Shown one piece after another: positions 1 to 9,130 of a stretch of 64,000 nt of DNA. Position 1 is the first letter of the stretch. Every line of letters begins with the position of its first letter. A model generated the notes under the pieces. The model worked only from the letters and a program-made list of their open reading frames with translations. It searched no databases and was not told the DNA's origin. Position numbers and translations under genes: made by a program. The stretch is from Echinicola marina (GTDB lineage Bacteria > Bacteroidota > Bacteroidia > Cytophagales > Cyclobacteriaceae), in contig NZ_CP080025.1 of the NCBI RefSeq assembly GCF_020463795.1, positions 5,287,001 to 5,351,000 of the forward strand, in the 5' to 3' direction.

Positions 1-200
1 CCGCTAAAACCACTGTTAGAAGAAAGAATAATAGTACGCAATTGGGAAAATTGGGATTCCAAAAAATTTACTGATTCATCAGTGCTAGCATTATCAGCTA
101 TAATAATCTCAAAACTGCTGTTTTGAATAATAACGGGAAGGAATTTTTCCAACATTTCCTTCCCATTATAGTTCAGTATGACAATGGCCGCCTTTTTCAT
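1..200 (-). CDS. Family 2 glycosyltransferase, N-terminal part (runs off the window)
   Basis: Reverse-strand reading begins at an ATG at 200 and stays open to the window edge, giving about 66 residues that start MKKAAIVILNYNGKEMLEKF. The hydrophobic first strand followed by NYNG, and the later ADNASTDESV stretch, are the UDP-sugar-binding start of GT-A fold, family 2 transferases (the usual NGxxxL and DNxSxDxS motifs). Such enzymes add sugars to cell-surface glycans from nucleotide sugars on the cytoplasmic face. The start codon shares one base with the stop of the upstream YbaB gene (TAATG), so the two are probably translationally coupled. Acceptor and donor cannot be told from this fragment. 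Confidence 0.85.
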   Translation of the reverse strand, partial: MKKAAIVILNYNGKEMLEKFLPVIIQNSSFEIIIADNASTDESVNFLESQFSQLRTIILSSNSGFS

Positions 201-532
201 TAAACCATATTGCCAAAATCCATTCCTGGAATATTTGGCATCATGCCTTCTGTCGCCTTTTTCATTTCCTCTTTGATTTGTATCTCAATACTTTCATAGG
301 CTTTATTAGTGGCTGCAACAATCAAATCCTTCAACATATCCTTATCATCAGGTGTAAAAAGGCTATCATCAATGATTATGTCCACTACTTTTCTGTGGCC
401 ATTTACTATTACCTTAACCATTCCTGCTCCTGCTTCTCCCTCGGCAGTAAGATGAACTAACTCGGCCTGCTTTTCCTTAATCTTGGCCTGAGCTTCCTTC
501 ACCTTATTCATGATATTCATAAAGTCAAACAT
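200..532 (-). CDS. YbaB/EbfC family nucleoid-associated protein
   Basis: A 110-residue protein, the usual family size. It has the N-terminal MFDFMNIMNKVKEAQAKIKE helix, a central GxGMVKVIVNGHRKVVDIIID strand region, and a helical, Met-rich C-terminus (GMMPNIPGM). YbaB proteins are small dimers that bind DNA and coat the nucleoid; in many bacteria they sit beside recR/dnaX, but here the next gene is a glycosyltransferase, so the usual neighbourhood is lost. The stop overlaps the next ATG by one base. A TATATTTG box lies 25 bases upstream of the start. Family assignment is firm; the regulon is unknown. Confidence 0.92.
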   Translation of the reverse strand: MFDFMNIMNKVKEAQAKIKEKQAELVHLTAEGEAGAGMVKVIVNGHRKVVDIIIDDSLFTPDDKDMLKDLIVAATNKAYESIEIQIKEEMKKATEGMMPNIPGMDFGNMV

Positions 533-556
533 ATCTCAACTAATTATTTTTAGACC

Positions 557-564
557 CAAATATA
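557..564 (-). promoter_or_regulatory. Candidate -7 box for the YbaB-GT2 operon
   Basis: Reverse strand reads TATATTTG, an exact match to the Bacteroidota -7 consensus TAnnTTTG, 25 bases before the YbaB ATG. No TTTG is found at the ideal 19-base spacing upstream, so only half the promoter is supported. Confidence 0.45.
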
Positions 565-1000
565 AACTATTTGCGAGAACTATTCGAGACAATGAAAAGC
601 TAAAACCACCAACTCCTTCAGCATGCCATATAACCCTATTCCATATTCTCTTCATAAATAAAAGATTATCACCTATTAAACAAATTCCCCCTTCACCTTC
701 TAACCATTACACCTTCTGAACAAAATTTCATAAAATTGAATAGAACCTTCCTTTTAAATGCATGCCTTGTATTTCTCAAAACATCTGTGTATAATCCATG
801 TCTTCTGTAAGAAACACTTAAATGGTTTGGATTCAATGGTCCAATTGATTATAAAGAAAAGGGACCATTCACAAAAGTCTTTTCTGAAAAACACTCTTGA
901 TAAATTGTCCCATAATACCAAAACAGGACTGTCCCAGAATCCCTCCCTCCACTGAGGTAACGGCTATCACAGTATCAGACAGCCACCAAAAAATACAATC
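565..1000. other. Intergenic region between YbaB and hisS
   Basis: About 440 AT-rich bases with no convincing gene. Short plus-strand frames exist but have no family resemblance and biased, Ser/Lys/Ile-rich composition. No strong hairpin with a T-run was seen after the hisS stop. Confidence 0.5.
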
Positions 1001-2374
1001 TTATTTTTCCTTAATCGCAAGAATGGCCTCTTCCAGACTAAGCATTCTTTGCTCCCCTGTGGCCAGATCCTTCAAGGCCACCTTATTTTGGGCAATCTCT
1101 TCTGATCCGATCATCACGACAAACGGAATCTGCTTTTTATCAGCATAATTGAATTGCTTTTTCACTTTGGCATAATCAGGATAAATCTCTGTCGCTATTT
1201 CAACTTTTCTTAGCTGATTTAAAACATTCAAACCGTAATTCCTGCCCTCTTCATCAAAATAACCTATCATCACAGCGGTAGACTGCATTTGATCCTCTGG
1301 AAATAAGCCCAACTCCTCCAATACATCATAAATCCTATCCACTCCAAAAGAAAATCCAACCCCAGAAACTCCTTCAAGGCCAAAGACTCCTGTGAGGTTA
1401 TCATATCTTCCACCTCCACTAATGGAGCCAATGGAAACATTGTTTACCTTAACTTCAAATATCGCTCCTGTATAATAAGAAAGGCCTCTGGCCAATACCA
1501 CATCTAGCTCCACATGACTTTCATCCTCACCTAAATGCTTCAAAATTTCGAGCACTGACTCTAATTCCTCCACTCCTTTCAAACCCTCCTGACTAGAAGT
1601 CAAAAAAGATTTTAAAAATGATAGCATCTCTTCGTTGTCTCCTTTAAGATGAATGATCGGAGCCAATTTAGCCACAGCATCATCGGTAAAACCTCTTTGC
1701 TGCAATTCTTCCTGAACCTTTTCCCAGCCAATTTTATCCAATTTATCAATAGCAACACACAATTCTGCCTCTTTTCCTGGCTCACCGATCACCTCAGAAA
1801 TTCCAGTCAAAACTTTACGGTTATTGACCTTGATATCATAATCGCTAAGCTTCAATTGGGCCAAAACCCGTCTGATCATCAAAAGAATTTCAGCCTCACA
1901 AATCAAGCTATCCGTACCGACCACATCGGCATCACATTGGTAAAACTCCCTATACCTCCCCTTCTGCGGCCTGTCTGCCCTCCAAACTGGCTGAATTTGG
2001 AATCTTTTAAATGGAAATGTCAACTCATTGCGATTCATCACCACATACCTGGCAAAAGGAACGGTCAAATCATACCTCAGCCCTTTTTCTGCCACCTTTG
2101 GCAATACATGACCAGTACCTTTTTCCAAATCTTCCTCTTTTACCTTCTTCAAAAAGTCCCCACTATTCAATATCTTAAACAACAATTGGTCACCTTCATC
2201 ACCATACTTACCTGTCAATACAGATAGATTCTCCATAGATGGGGTTTCGAGTTGTTGATAGCCAAATAGTTTGAAGGTAGCCTTGATGGTATCAAGAATA
2301 TAGTTTCTTCTTGCCATTTGTGTAGGCCCAAAATCTCTCGTTCCTTTTGGTAAAGTTGGTTTCTGGATGCTCAT
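1001..2374 (-). CDS. hisS: Histidine--tRNA ligase
   Basis: Charges tRNA-His with histidine using ATP. The 457-residue protein starts MSIQKPTLPKGTRDFGP, the standard HisRS N-terminus. Class II motif 2 is visible as VWRADRPQKGRYREFYQCD (about residues 130-148), the histidine-specific GLSYYTGAIFEV motif lies near 294-306, and motif 3 (GFSFGVDRIYDVL) near 337-350. An in-frame TTG 39 bases upstream would extend the protein, but that extension runs through a TACCTTTG promoter box, so the ATG at 2374 is the better start. The gene stands alone between noncoding gaps. Confidence 0.97.
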   Translation of the reverse strand: MSIQKPTLPKGTRDFGPTQMARRNYILDTIKATFKLFGYQQLETPSMENLSVLTGKYGDEGDQLLFKILNSGDFLKKVKEEDLEKGTGHVLPKVAEKGLRYDLTVPFARYVVMNRNELTFPFKRFQIQPVWRADRPQKGRYREFYQCDADVVGTDSLICEAEILLMIRRVLAQLKLSDYDIKVNNRKVLTGISEVIGEPGKEAELCVAIDKLDKIGWEKVQEELQQRGFTDDAVAKLAPIIHLKGDNEEMLSFLKSFLTSSQEGLKGVEELESVLEILKHLGEDESHVELDVVLARGLSYYTGAIFEVKVNNVSIGSISGGGRYDNLTGVFGLEGVSGVGFSFGVDRIYDVLEELGLFPEDQMQSTAVMIGYFDEEGRNYGLNVLNQLRKVEIATEIYPDYAKVKKQFNYADKKQIPFVVMIGSEEIAQNKVALKDLATGEQRMLSLEEAILAIKEK

Positions 2375-2391
2375 GAATGCTAAATTTTGCC

Positions 2392-2399
2392 CAAAGGTA
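2392..2399 (-). promoter_or_regulatory. Candidate -7 box for hisS
   Basis: Reverse strand TACCTTTG fits TAnnTTTG and lies 17 bases before the chosen ATG. It would give a short leader and argues against the longer upstream TTG start. The -33 TTTG is not clear. Confidence 0.5.
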
Positions 2400-2662
2400 A
2401 AAAATCTATCCAATTAAGAGAAAAAATTATCTCACCTGAAAACCCACCTTATTATACTTTCTTTCCTGAAACATGAAGTGAAAGCCTTGACCAAACAATC
2501 ATCTGAAACATATACCCAATATTCAAAAAGTTAAAAAGCGGCCAGACAAAAAAGGCCGTACACCTTTTTATAGCGTACGACCTAACTTTTGATGTCCTCA
2601 ACATTTTTCAATCAATTACAAAATGTAAAATTTTTACATAAAACGAATTTTCAACCTTTAGA

Positions 2663-2875
2663 TCACAATAATAACACACTTCTGATCCCTTCAGCTAGCT
2701 TCTGACCTAGTGAAGCAACCTCTTCATTCCCCATAGCTTCTTTCTCTATGGATTTTAATGAAGTCTTTCTTCTAATGATTTCCCAAACGTTGTCTTTGGC
2801 TTCTCTTTCACTTCCCGCTTCAGTATGAATCTGAAACTCAATATCATTAATCTCAATTTTAATCAAGTATTTCAT
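2663..2875 (-). CDS. Small conserved-looking hypothetical protein (70 aa)
   Basis: A 70-residue acidic/basic mixed protein starting MKYLIKIEINDIEFQIHTEA, with two short beta strands followed by a helix (SEREAKDNVWEIIRRKTSL) and a second amphipathic helix ending in VLLL. Codon use resembles its neighbours and it starts with ATG, so it is probably real. I do not recognise the family. It is monocistronic, with a 290-base gap to hisS and a long noncoding region upstream. Confidence 0.55.
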   Translation of the reverse strand: MKYLIKIEINDIEFQIHTEAGSEREAKDNVWEIIRRKTSLKSIEKEAMGNEEVASLGQKLAEGIRSVLLL

Positions 2876-3497
2876 GACTACAGGTGTTTAATTACCCTAA
2901 AACAAAAACAGTCGCATTTTTTACACTTTCGTGTCTCCTACCGGCCACCCCGGCACCTAAATAACAGTAAAAATAATTATTTTTGTATTTTAAAACTACT
3001 ATTATGTAGTTTGTAAATATATACAATAATTATTTAATTCCCATAGCTTCTCATTTTTTCCTTCAATTATGGGACATTATACTTATCCGATTATACGATT
3101 TAAACATATAATTGGATTACTTTCTGTAAACAAACTGTTCCAAAAACTGTACCAATAACATTCAAAGGCCTCATTAAATACCAGTTTATCAAGCAAATCC
3201 TGACTTCATCATCTCTCTATTTGTCTAGCTATCTAGGTAATTTTAAAGTTTTTGTACTGTTACAACTATTCTAGTCGGTTCCCCTTCTATTTCAATTAAA
3301 GGAGCTCTTTTAATTCCGATGAGTAAAGACAATAATTGATCCTGAAAAATGGTTGAGATGCAATTGCTCACTTAAGTTAAAAAGTATGGATGATGGTCTT
3401 TCTTAATTGAAACCGGCTTTATTGCAAACAATAAGTTTTTAAATCCTTGATTCAACAAACTTTACATTCTCTTAATTATAATACCAAATATTCTTTG
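2876..3497. other. Long intergenic region upstream of typA
   Basis: About 620 AT-rich bases between divergently transcribed genes. No ORF, tRNA or clear hairpin was supported. The only signal is the typA -7 box at its right edge. Confidence 0.5.
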
Positions 3498-3505
3498 TAC
3501 TTTTG
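3498..3505 (+). promoter_or_regulatory. Candidate -7 box for typA
   Basis: TACTTTTG matches TAnnTTTG and ends 21 bases before the ATG at 3527. An alternative TTG start at 3503 lies inside this box, which makes that longer protein unlikely. Confidence 0.5.
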
Positions 3506-3526
3506 CAACTTAATTTAATTCTTACC

Positions 3527-5332
3527 ATGCAGAATATTCGTAACATCGCGATTATCGCACACGTTGACCACGGCAAAACTACACTCGTGGATAAAATCAT
3601 TCACGCGTCTAAAATCTTCCGTGAAAACCAGCAGTTTGATGACTTGATCCTAGATAATAACGACTTGGAAAGAGAAAGAGGAATCACCATTCTATCCAAG
3701 AACGTATCAGTTAGATATAAAGATACCAAAATCAACATTATCGATACTCCAGGTCACGCCGACTTTGGTGGTGAAGTGGAACGTGTGTTGAAAATGGCTG
3801 ATGGGGTAATCCTATTGGTAGATGCTTTTGAAGGGCCAATGCCTCAAACCCGTTTTGTATTGAGCAAAGCTTTGGACCTTGGCCTTACCCCTATTGTAGT
3901 GGTAAACAAAGTAGATAAGCCCAACTGTCGTCCTGACGAGGTACATGAAGCCGTATTTGACTTGATGTTCAACTTGGATGCCACTGAAGAGCAGTTGGAT
4001 TTCGTAACCATGTATGGTTCTGCTAAGAACAACTGGATGGGACCTGATTGGAAAGAACAAACAGATTCTATCCTTCCACTATTGGATGCCATCATTGAGC
4101 ATATACCTGCTCCTCAGATCGAAGAAGGAACTCCTCAGATGCAAATTACTTCTTTGGATTATTCCAACTTTGTGGGAAGAATAGCCATTGGTAGAGTAAA
4201 GAGAGGTACTTTGAAAGAAAACGCACAAGTTTCCCTTTGCAAAGCCGATGGATCTATCAAAAAAGTAAGAATCAAAGAACTTCATGTATTTGAAGGACTA
4301 GGTAAAAATAAAGTTCAGGAAGTTAATGCAGGAGATATCTGTGCCATCACAGGTATTGAAGATTTCGAAATCGGTGATACCATTGCTGATCTTGAAAACC
4401 CAGAACCACTTCCAAGAATTTCGATCGATGAGCCAACTATGAACATGCTCTTTACGATCAACAACTCTCCATTCTTCGGTAAAGAAGGTAAATTTGTAAC
4501 TTCTCGTCACTTAAGGGACCGTCTTTTCAAAGAAATGGAAAAGAACCTTGCCCTTAAAGTTCAAACTACTGATAACGAAGATAAATTCATCGTTTTCGGA
4601 CGTGGTATTCTTCACTTGTCAGTATTGATCGAAACTATGAGAAGGGAAGGATATGAATTACAAGTAGGACAGCCTCAGGTAATTTATAAAGAAATCGACG
4701 GAGTAAAACACGAGCCAATCGAATCATTGGTTGTGGATGTACCTGAGACTACTGCTGGGAAGGTAATCGAATTGGCTACTCAACGTAAAGGTGAACTTTT
4801 GGTGATGGAGCCAAAAGGAGATCTTCAGCACTTGGAATTCCAAATCCCTTCAAGAGGCTTGATCGGATTGAGAAACAATGTACTTACTGCTACCCAAGGT
4901 GAAGCGATCATGAATCACAGATTTATCGCTTATGAACCATTCAAAGGCCCGATTCCTGGAAGAACTAATGGTTCTTTGATCTCTATGGAATCTGGTCCAA
5001 CTACTGCTTATGCAATTGATAAATTGCAGGATAGAGGGGTATTCTTTGTGGATCCAGGAGAAGAAATCTACGGTGGCCAGGTGATTGGAGAACATTCCAG
5101 AGACAATGATATCGTGGTAAACGTACAAAAAGGCAAGAAATTGACCAATATGCGTGCTTCTGGTTCAGACGATAACTCTAAAATTGCTCCAGCTAAGAAA
5201 TTCTCTTTGGAAGAATCCATGGAATATATCCAAAAGGATGAGTACTTGGAGATCACTCCTAAGAGCATGAGAATGAGAAAAATCTACCTTGACGAAGGTG
5301 AAAGAAACAGAATGGCGAAAAAAGATGCTTAA
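3527..5332 (+). CDS. typA: Ribosome-associated translational GTPase TypA/BipA
   Basis: A 601-residue translational GTPase of the EF-G/LepA group that binds ribosomes and is linked to stress adaptation and late 50S assembly. GTPase motifs are intact: G1 AHVDHGKTT (residues 11-19), RGITI switch region, G3 DTPGHAD (about 72), G4 NKVDKP (about 126). Domain II and the EF-G-like domain V follow, and the C-terminus carries the BipA-specific region with RNRMAKK at the end. Length is normal for the family. The ATG at 3527 is preferred to an upstream TTG that would overlap the promoter. A bidirectional terminator follows. Confidence 0.97.
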   Translation: MQNIRNIAIIAHVDHGKTTLVDKIIHASKIFRENQQFDDLILDNNDLERERGITILSKNVSVRYKDTKINIIDTPGHADFGGEVERVLKMADGVILLVDAFEGPMPQTRFVLSKALDLGLTPIVVVNKVDKPNCRPDEVHEAVFDLMFNLDATEEQLDFVTMYGSAKNNWMGPDWKEQTDSILPLLDAIIEHIPAPQIEEGTPQMQITSLDYSNFVGRIAIGRVKRGTLKENAQVSLCKADGSIKKVRIKELHVFEGLGKNKVQEVNAGDICAITGIEDFEIGDTIADLENPEPLPRISIDEPTMNMLFTINNSPFFGKEGKFVTSRHLRDRLFKEMEKNLALKVQTTDNEDKFIVFGRGILHLSVLIETMRREGYELQVGQPQVIYKEIDGVKHEPIESLVVDVPETTAGKVIELATQRKGELLVMEPKGDLQHLEFQIPSRGLIGLRNNVLTATQGEAIMNHRFIAYEPFKGPIPGRTNGSLISMESGPTTAYAIDKLQDRGVFFVDPGEEIYGGQVIGEHSRDNDIVVNVQKGKKLTNMRASGSDDNSKIAPAKKFSLEESMEYIQKDEYLEITPKSMRMRKIYLDEGERNRMAKKDA

Positions 5333-5360
5333 TTAGCAGCACAGCCACTCTTAATATAAT

Positions 5361-5394
5361 AAAAGCCTGTTTAAGTTAAATTAAACAGGCTTTT
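5361..5394. terminator. Bidirectional rho-independent terminator
   Basis: A 14-bp stem AAAAGCCTGTTTAA with a 6-base loop and its exact complement, flanked by A-run and T-run, lying between the convergent typA and lipoprotein genes. It can serve both strands. Confidence 0.9.
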
Positions 5395-5399
5395 TTCAT

Positions 5400-5840
5400 T
5401 CATTTTTTCTCAAAATAGTAAATTGGTCCATCAGCCATATTTGGACAACTTTTGAAAAGTTCACCTTGATGTGTCAACACAAACTCTTCTTTATCCTCAC
5501 TGCAAAGCCAGGCCCTATTCACTTCAGTAGTATAATCCAAGGTTATGTAGACCTGTGCCATACTTGAATCTCCCATCTCAGCCTCTTTGTAGGTATAGTT
5601 ACCACTAATCTGAAAGCTTTCGTCTTTTCCTTCACGTTTTTTCACAAAAGAACCATCCTTATTGAAAACATACGTTTCAAAATAGTCAAGTTCTTCTGCA
5701 GACAACTCTCCTGACCAGCCACTATTTGCTTTGCTAAGCTCCCACTCTCCACGAATAGCAGCAGCTGGTTCAAACTCCTCTTCTTTACAACTCGAAAAGA
5801 ACAAAACTAAAATCACATAAGGCAAAAACAGCTTTTTCAT
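5400..5840 (-). CDS. Lipocalin-like secreted lipoprotein
   Basis: About 146 residues. The N-terminus MKKLFLPYVILVLFFSSCKE is a lipoprotein signal with cysteine after FFSS, so the mature protein should be lipid-anchored. The body (RGEWELSKANSGW, then alternating strands with a TYVFNKDGSFVKKR segment and NYTY) fits the small lipocalin-like beta-barrel families common as Bacteroidota lipoproteins. The next gene upstream on the same strand encodes a diverged paralogue with the same layout. Of two adjacent Met codons I use the second. Ligand and role are unknown. Confidence 0.7.
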   Translation of the reverse strand: MKKLFLPYVILVLFFSSCKEEEFEPAAAIRGEWELSKANSGWSGELSAEELDYFETYVFNKDGSFVKKREGKDESFQISGNYTYKEAEMGDSSMAQVYITLDYTTEVNRAWLCSEDKEEFVLTHQGELFKSCPNMADGPIYYFEKK

Positions 5841-6035
5841 CATCTATAAATTAAGACCTCTATTTAATTCATTTATATACAAGTAATGGCACCAGAATGT
5901 GTTTCCATAAAAAACGCTTACACAAAAATATCAGAATTAATTACTTAAACCTGTCTACCGCTTTTAGGTAAATCTGTGTAATCCGTGAGAAATAAGATTA
6001 CTGGTGTAAAAACAGATAATTATATAATTCTAATA

Positions 6036-6515
6036 TCATTTTTTCTTCTCGTAATACATGAAAAGCCCATCACATGGTGCCCAGCTGATATTAGCCAGTT
6101 GTCCTTCTTTTGAGATATATAGCGATTCTTTCTCTATATCCTGGCTAGTACAATTATAAGCTATGTCATCACCACCTGTAAAGGAAAGCACCACAACCCC
6201 AACATATTCTTCTTCAAACTCCTCAGTAACCTCTTTTATCACATAAGTACCTGTTGCCTCAGCATGAAAACCCTCATAATCCACAGTTTTTATAAAAGTA
6301 CCTTCATTGGTAAAAGTATAGATATCTTTTCGGTTTAACTCCTCAGGCTCAGGGGAATCTTCCACTTTAAAGCCCCCACTTACTTCTACCAACTCCCAAT
6401 CTCCAGTAACGAAAGATATACTGGGGTCAATAATAATTTCCGGATCTTCCCCTACTTCAGAGCAAGCAAAAATCGAGGAACAAAACAAAAAACTTATCAA
6501 AAATAGATTTCTCAT
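6036..6515 (-). CDS. Lipocalin-like secreted lipoprotein, paralogue of the adjacent gene
   Basis: A 159-residue protein with a signal ending LFCSSIFACSE (lipobox before Cys18). It shares with its downstream neighbour the pattern GDWELVEVSGG, YTFTNEGTFIKT, ATGTYVI and a late cysteine pair region (YNCTSQ, APCDGLFMYYEKK). Both proteins end in an aromatic-rich YYFEKK/YYEKKK strand. This supports an old tandem duplication. Separated from the neighbour by about 190 noncoding bases, so the two may be transcribed separately. Function not recognised beyond the fold guess. Confidence 0.7.
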   Translation of the reverse strand: MRNLFLISFLFCSSIFACSEVGEDPEIIIDPSISFVTGDWELVEVSGGFKVEDSPEPEELNRKDIYTFTNEGTFIKTVDYEGFHAEATGTYVIKEVTEEFEEEYVGVVVLSFTGGDDIAYNCTSQDIEKESLYISKEGQLANISWAPCDGLFMYYEKKK

Positions 6516-6583
6516 AATAATAAATTGGTTTTATAAACCTATACGGAATACAAGATCACTATGTCTCAAAAAACATAAAAAAA

Positions 6584-6609
6584 TAAGGGCAACCATTTGA
6601 TTGCCCTTA
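6584..6609 (-). terminator. Rho-independent terminator of icd
   Basis: Perfect 9-bp stem TAAGGGCAA / TTGCCCTTA with an 8-base loop; on the reverse strand it is followed by a run of T. It lies just after the icd stop. Confidence 0.85.
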
Positions 6610-6627
6610 ATTATGAATATTCAATCT

Positions 6628-8091
6628 TTATTCTCCCTGTGCAAGCGAGAAACCTAATTCCCCATCAAAGGTGTAAAGGTTCTCAATTTTAATAAAGTCA
6701 AAACCAAGCGCCTCAACCTGCTTCAAAACCTCTAATACTTGTGCATGAGTAATGGTGCTTTGGTCAGCATTAAAGAACCTCACCCTCCAATGGTCAGAAC
6801 AGAAAGTTTCTTTCATTCCATCAGGATAAACCTTCACCCCTCTGTTAGTAATCAACTGCATCTTCAGCCCATCAGCATCCACTGACCTTAATTTATCACC
6901 AATCACATTGGCATCCCTATCGTTTTCTTTCCAGTCGATAAATACATCCAAGCCGATTAAGTCTTTAACACATGGCTTTCTTTCTGTCAACTTGATCGCC
7001 CCCATATTATCATCGCCATCCTCACTTTTCTTGAAAGAAGCAGGAGTCATATTCTCAGGTTTTTGCCCTAATCTTTCGATCACTGACTGAGCAAACTCTT
7101 GGGTACCGACCAATTTAGAAGAAACTCCTTCTTGGTAAATATCTCCAGTATGAATTCCATCCTCTAGAGTTTTCATCCAGGCATTGCTGATCAATGCCGC
7201 CACTTCAGGTTGGCCGATATGCACCAGCATCATGATGGCGCCATTTAATAATCCTGAAGGGTTGGCAATATCCTGTCCGGCAATATCAGGAGCAGAACCG
7301 TGGATAGCCTCAAACATGGCCACATCCTCACCCACATTGGAAGAACCTCCCAAACCTACAGAACCTGTAATTTGAGCGGCTACATCAGAAATAATATCTC
7401 CATAAAGATTCAAAGTAACAATCACATCAAACATCTCTGGTTTATCAGCAATCAGGGCTGTACCGATATCAATGATCTTATGATCCGCCTCAATGTCCGG
7501 ATACTCTTTGGCCACCTCATTAAACACCTTATGGAAAAGACCATCGGCCAACTTCATAATATTGTCCTTGGTCATGCAGGTTACCTTTTTCCTGTTGTTT
7601 TTCTTGGCGTATTCAAAGGCATAACGAATGATTTTCTCTGAACCAGGTCTGGAAATCAATTTCAAACACTGATAAACTTCATCCGTCTGTCTATGCTCAA
7701 TTCCTGCATATAGATCCTCTTCGTTTTCACGAATAATCACCATATCAGTCTTAGGAAAGTGCGTGTGTATGTAGGGAGAAAACGCCTTACAAGGCCTCAC
7801 ATTAGCATAAAGTCCTAATGTCTTTCTTGTAGTCACATTCAAACTCTTAAACCCTCCTCCTTGCGGAGTGGTGATAGGTGCCTTCAAAAACACCTTAGAC
7901 GCTCTTAGGGAATCCCAAGCTTTTGGTTCTATACCTGAGCTGATTCCTTTAAGATAGACTTGCTCTCCAATCTCAATGACGTCAGTTTCGATATCTGCTC
8001 CAGCTGCTTCCAAAATCCCCAGCGTGGCTTTCATGATTTCTGGACCGATTCCATCTCCGTAAGCTACGGTTATTTTTCTTTTGGATGACAT
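6628..8091 (-). CDS. icd: NADP-dependent isocitrate dehydrogenase
   Basis: Oxidative decarboxylation of isocitrate to 2-oxoglutarate in the TCA cycle. The 487-residue protein begins with the YGDGIGPEI nucleotide-binding motif of the isocitrate/isopropylmalate dehydrogenase family. It has the substrate-site RENEEDLYAGIEHR segment (about 120-133), MTKDNIMK, and the ASP-rich metal-site LNLYGDIISDVAAQ, plus GSAPDIAGQDIANP near the C-terminal half. The length is greater than the 415-residue E. coli type and fits the form with a C-terminal extension (about residues 340-487) found in Rickettsia- and Thermus-like enzymes. NADP rather than NAD preference is inferred from that grouping. A TATTTTTG box lies about 40 bases upstream. 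Confidence 0.93.
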   Translation of the reverse strand: MSSKRKITVAYGDGIGPEIMKATLGILEAAGADIETDVIEIGEQVYLKGISSGIEPKAWDSLRASKVFLKAPITTPQGGGFKSLNVTTRKTLGLYANVRPCKAFSPYIHTHFPKTDMVIIRENEEDLYAGIEHRQTDEVYQCLKLISRPGSEKIIRYAFEYAKKNNRKKVTCMTKDNIMKLADGLFHKVFNEVAKEYPDIEADHKIIDIGTALIADKPEMFDVIVTLNLYGDIISDVAAQITGSVGLGGSSNVGEDVAMFEAIHGSAPDIAGQDIANPSGLLNGAIMMLVHIGQPEVAALISNAWMKTLEDGIHTGDIYQEGVSSKLVGTQEFAQSVIERLGQKPENMTPASFKKSEDGDDNMGAIKLTERKPCVKDLIGLDVFIDWKENDRDANVIGDKLRSVDADGLKMQLITNRGVKVYPDGMKETFCSDHWRVRFFNADQSTITHAQVLEVLKQVEALGFDFIKIENLYTFDGELGFSLAQGE

Positions 8092-8131
8092 ACGTAATAT
8101 TATTATAGATTTGAGGTTTCAAAATGTGTTA

Positions 8132-8139
8132 CAAAAATA
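8132..8139 (-). promoter_or_regulatory. Candidate -7 box for icd
   Basis: Reverse strand TATTTTTG fits TAnnTTTG about 40 bases upstream of the icd ATG. No TTTG at the ideal spacing was found. Confidence 0.35.
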
Positions 8140-8268
8140 TAAAATTTTGTCAGACCTGTTTGATAATAAAATGACTATTTCAAATAAAAAGCCAAATGAA
8201 TTATTGAATTTCAATCCTCAGGATATCAGGCACAAGCTATCATACGGATTCATTTTTGTTAGGTTTAC

Positions 8269-8299
8269 TTTGTCTTTGCTACACCACCTCGTATATTTG
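8269..8299 (+). promoter_or_regulatory. Bacteroidota-type promoter of the crotonase gene
   Basis: TTTG at 8269-8272, exactly 19 bases, then TATATTTG at 8292-8299. This is a full match to the TTTG-N19-TAnnTTTG consensus used by the Bacteroidota primary sigma factor. The ATG follows 23 bases later. Confidence 0.8.
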
Positions 8300-8322
8300 G
8301 ATTCAAACATAGGTTTTAAAGC

Positions 8323-9108
8323 ATGGCTGAAACTACCAATATTCTTTCCGAAAATAAGGATGGCATCTTATACCTCACCATCAATCGCGAAACAAAACTC
8401 AATGCAATCAATTTTGAAACGCTTGAGGAGCTGAAAAATATCTTCAATGAAGTAAGCGATAACAAATCCATCAGGGCGGTAATCCTTACTGGAGCTGGGG
8501 AAAAGGCCTTTGTTGCAGGTGCGGACATTACCGAAATCGCCGAACTGAACGAGTTAAATGCCAGGAAATTTTCTGAAAACGGGCAAGAAGTTTACAGCTT
8601 GATCGAATCTTGCCATAAACCAGTAATAGCCGTGGTCAATGGTTTTGCCCTGGGCGGTGGATGTGAACTGGCCATGGCCTGTCACATGCGCATCGCTTCT
8701 GCCAATGCTAAATTTGGCCAACCAGAAGTCAACTTGGGAATTATCCCTGGATATGGCGGCACCCAAAGACTTACTTTCCTGATCGGAAGAGGAAAAGCCA
8801 ATGAACTTTTGATGACTGGTGATATGATTGGAGCAGAAGAAGCCAAAGCATTGGGCTTGGTAAACTATGTCACCAGCAATAAAGATGAGGCCATTCAAAA
8901 AGCAGAAGAAATCCTTCAAAAAATCATGACCAAAGCCCCCTTGGCCTTAGGTATGATAGTGGATTGCGTCAATGCAGTCTACTCCAATAATGAAGATGGC
9001 TACCTTATCGAAGCCAATAGCTTTGCCAGATGTGTAAAATCCGAAGACTATAATGAAGGTACCAGCGCCTTTCTGGAAAAAAGAAAACCCAACTTTAAAG
9101 GAGAATAA
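8323..9108 (+). CDS. Enoyl-CoA hydratase/isomerase family protein (crotonase)
   Basis: A 261-residue crotonase, normal single-domain length. The two oxyanion-hole segments are AFVAGADI (about residues 62-69) and ALGGGCELAMACH (about 109-121). Both glutamates used by true hydratases are present, in GGGCE and in FGQPEVNLG. That favours 2-enoyl-CoA hydratase activity (fatty acid or butanoate degradation) over decarboxylase or isomerase members, though substrate chain length is unknown. It has a full consensus promoter and is followed after 22 bases by a flippase gene with which it is unlikely to share a pathway. Confidence 0.9.
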   Translation: MAETTNILSENKDGILYLTINRETKLNAINFETLEELKNIFNEVSDNKSIRAVILTGAGEKAFVAGADITEIAELNELNARKFSENGQEVYSLIESCHKPVIAVVNGFALGGGCELAMACHMRIASANAKFGQPEVNLGIIPGYGGTQRLTFLIGRGKANELLMTGDMIGAEEAKALGLVNYVTSNKDEAIQKAEEILQKIMTKAPLALGMIVDCVNAVYSNNEDGYLIEANSFARCVKSEDYNEGTSAFLEKRKPNFKGE

Positions 9109-9130
9109 GCAAACACTTTGCTGCTAATCC

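Noticed and set aside
3503-3526. TTG-initiated N-terminal extension of typA
   Set aside because: It would begin inside the TACTTTTG promoter box; the ATG at 3527 gives the normal family N-terminus.
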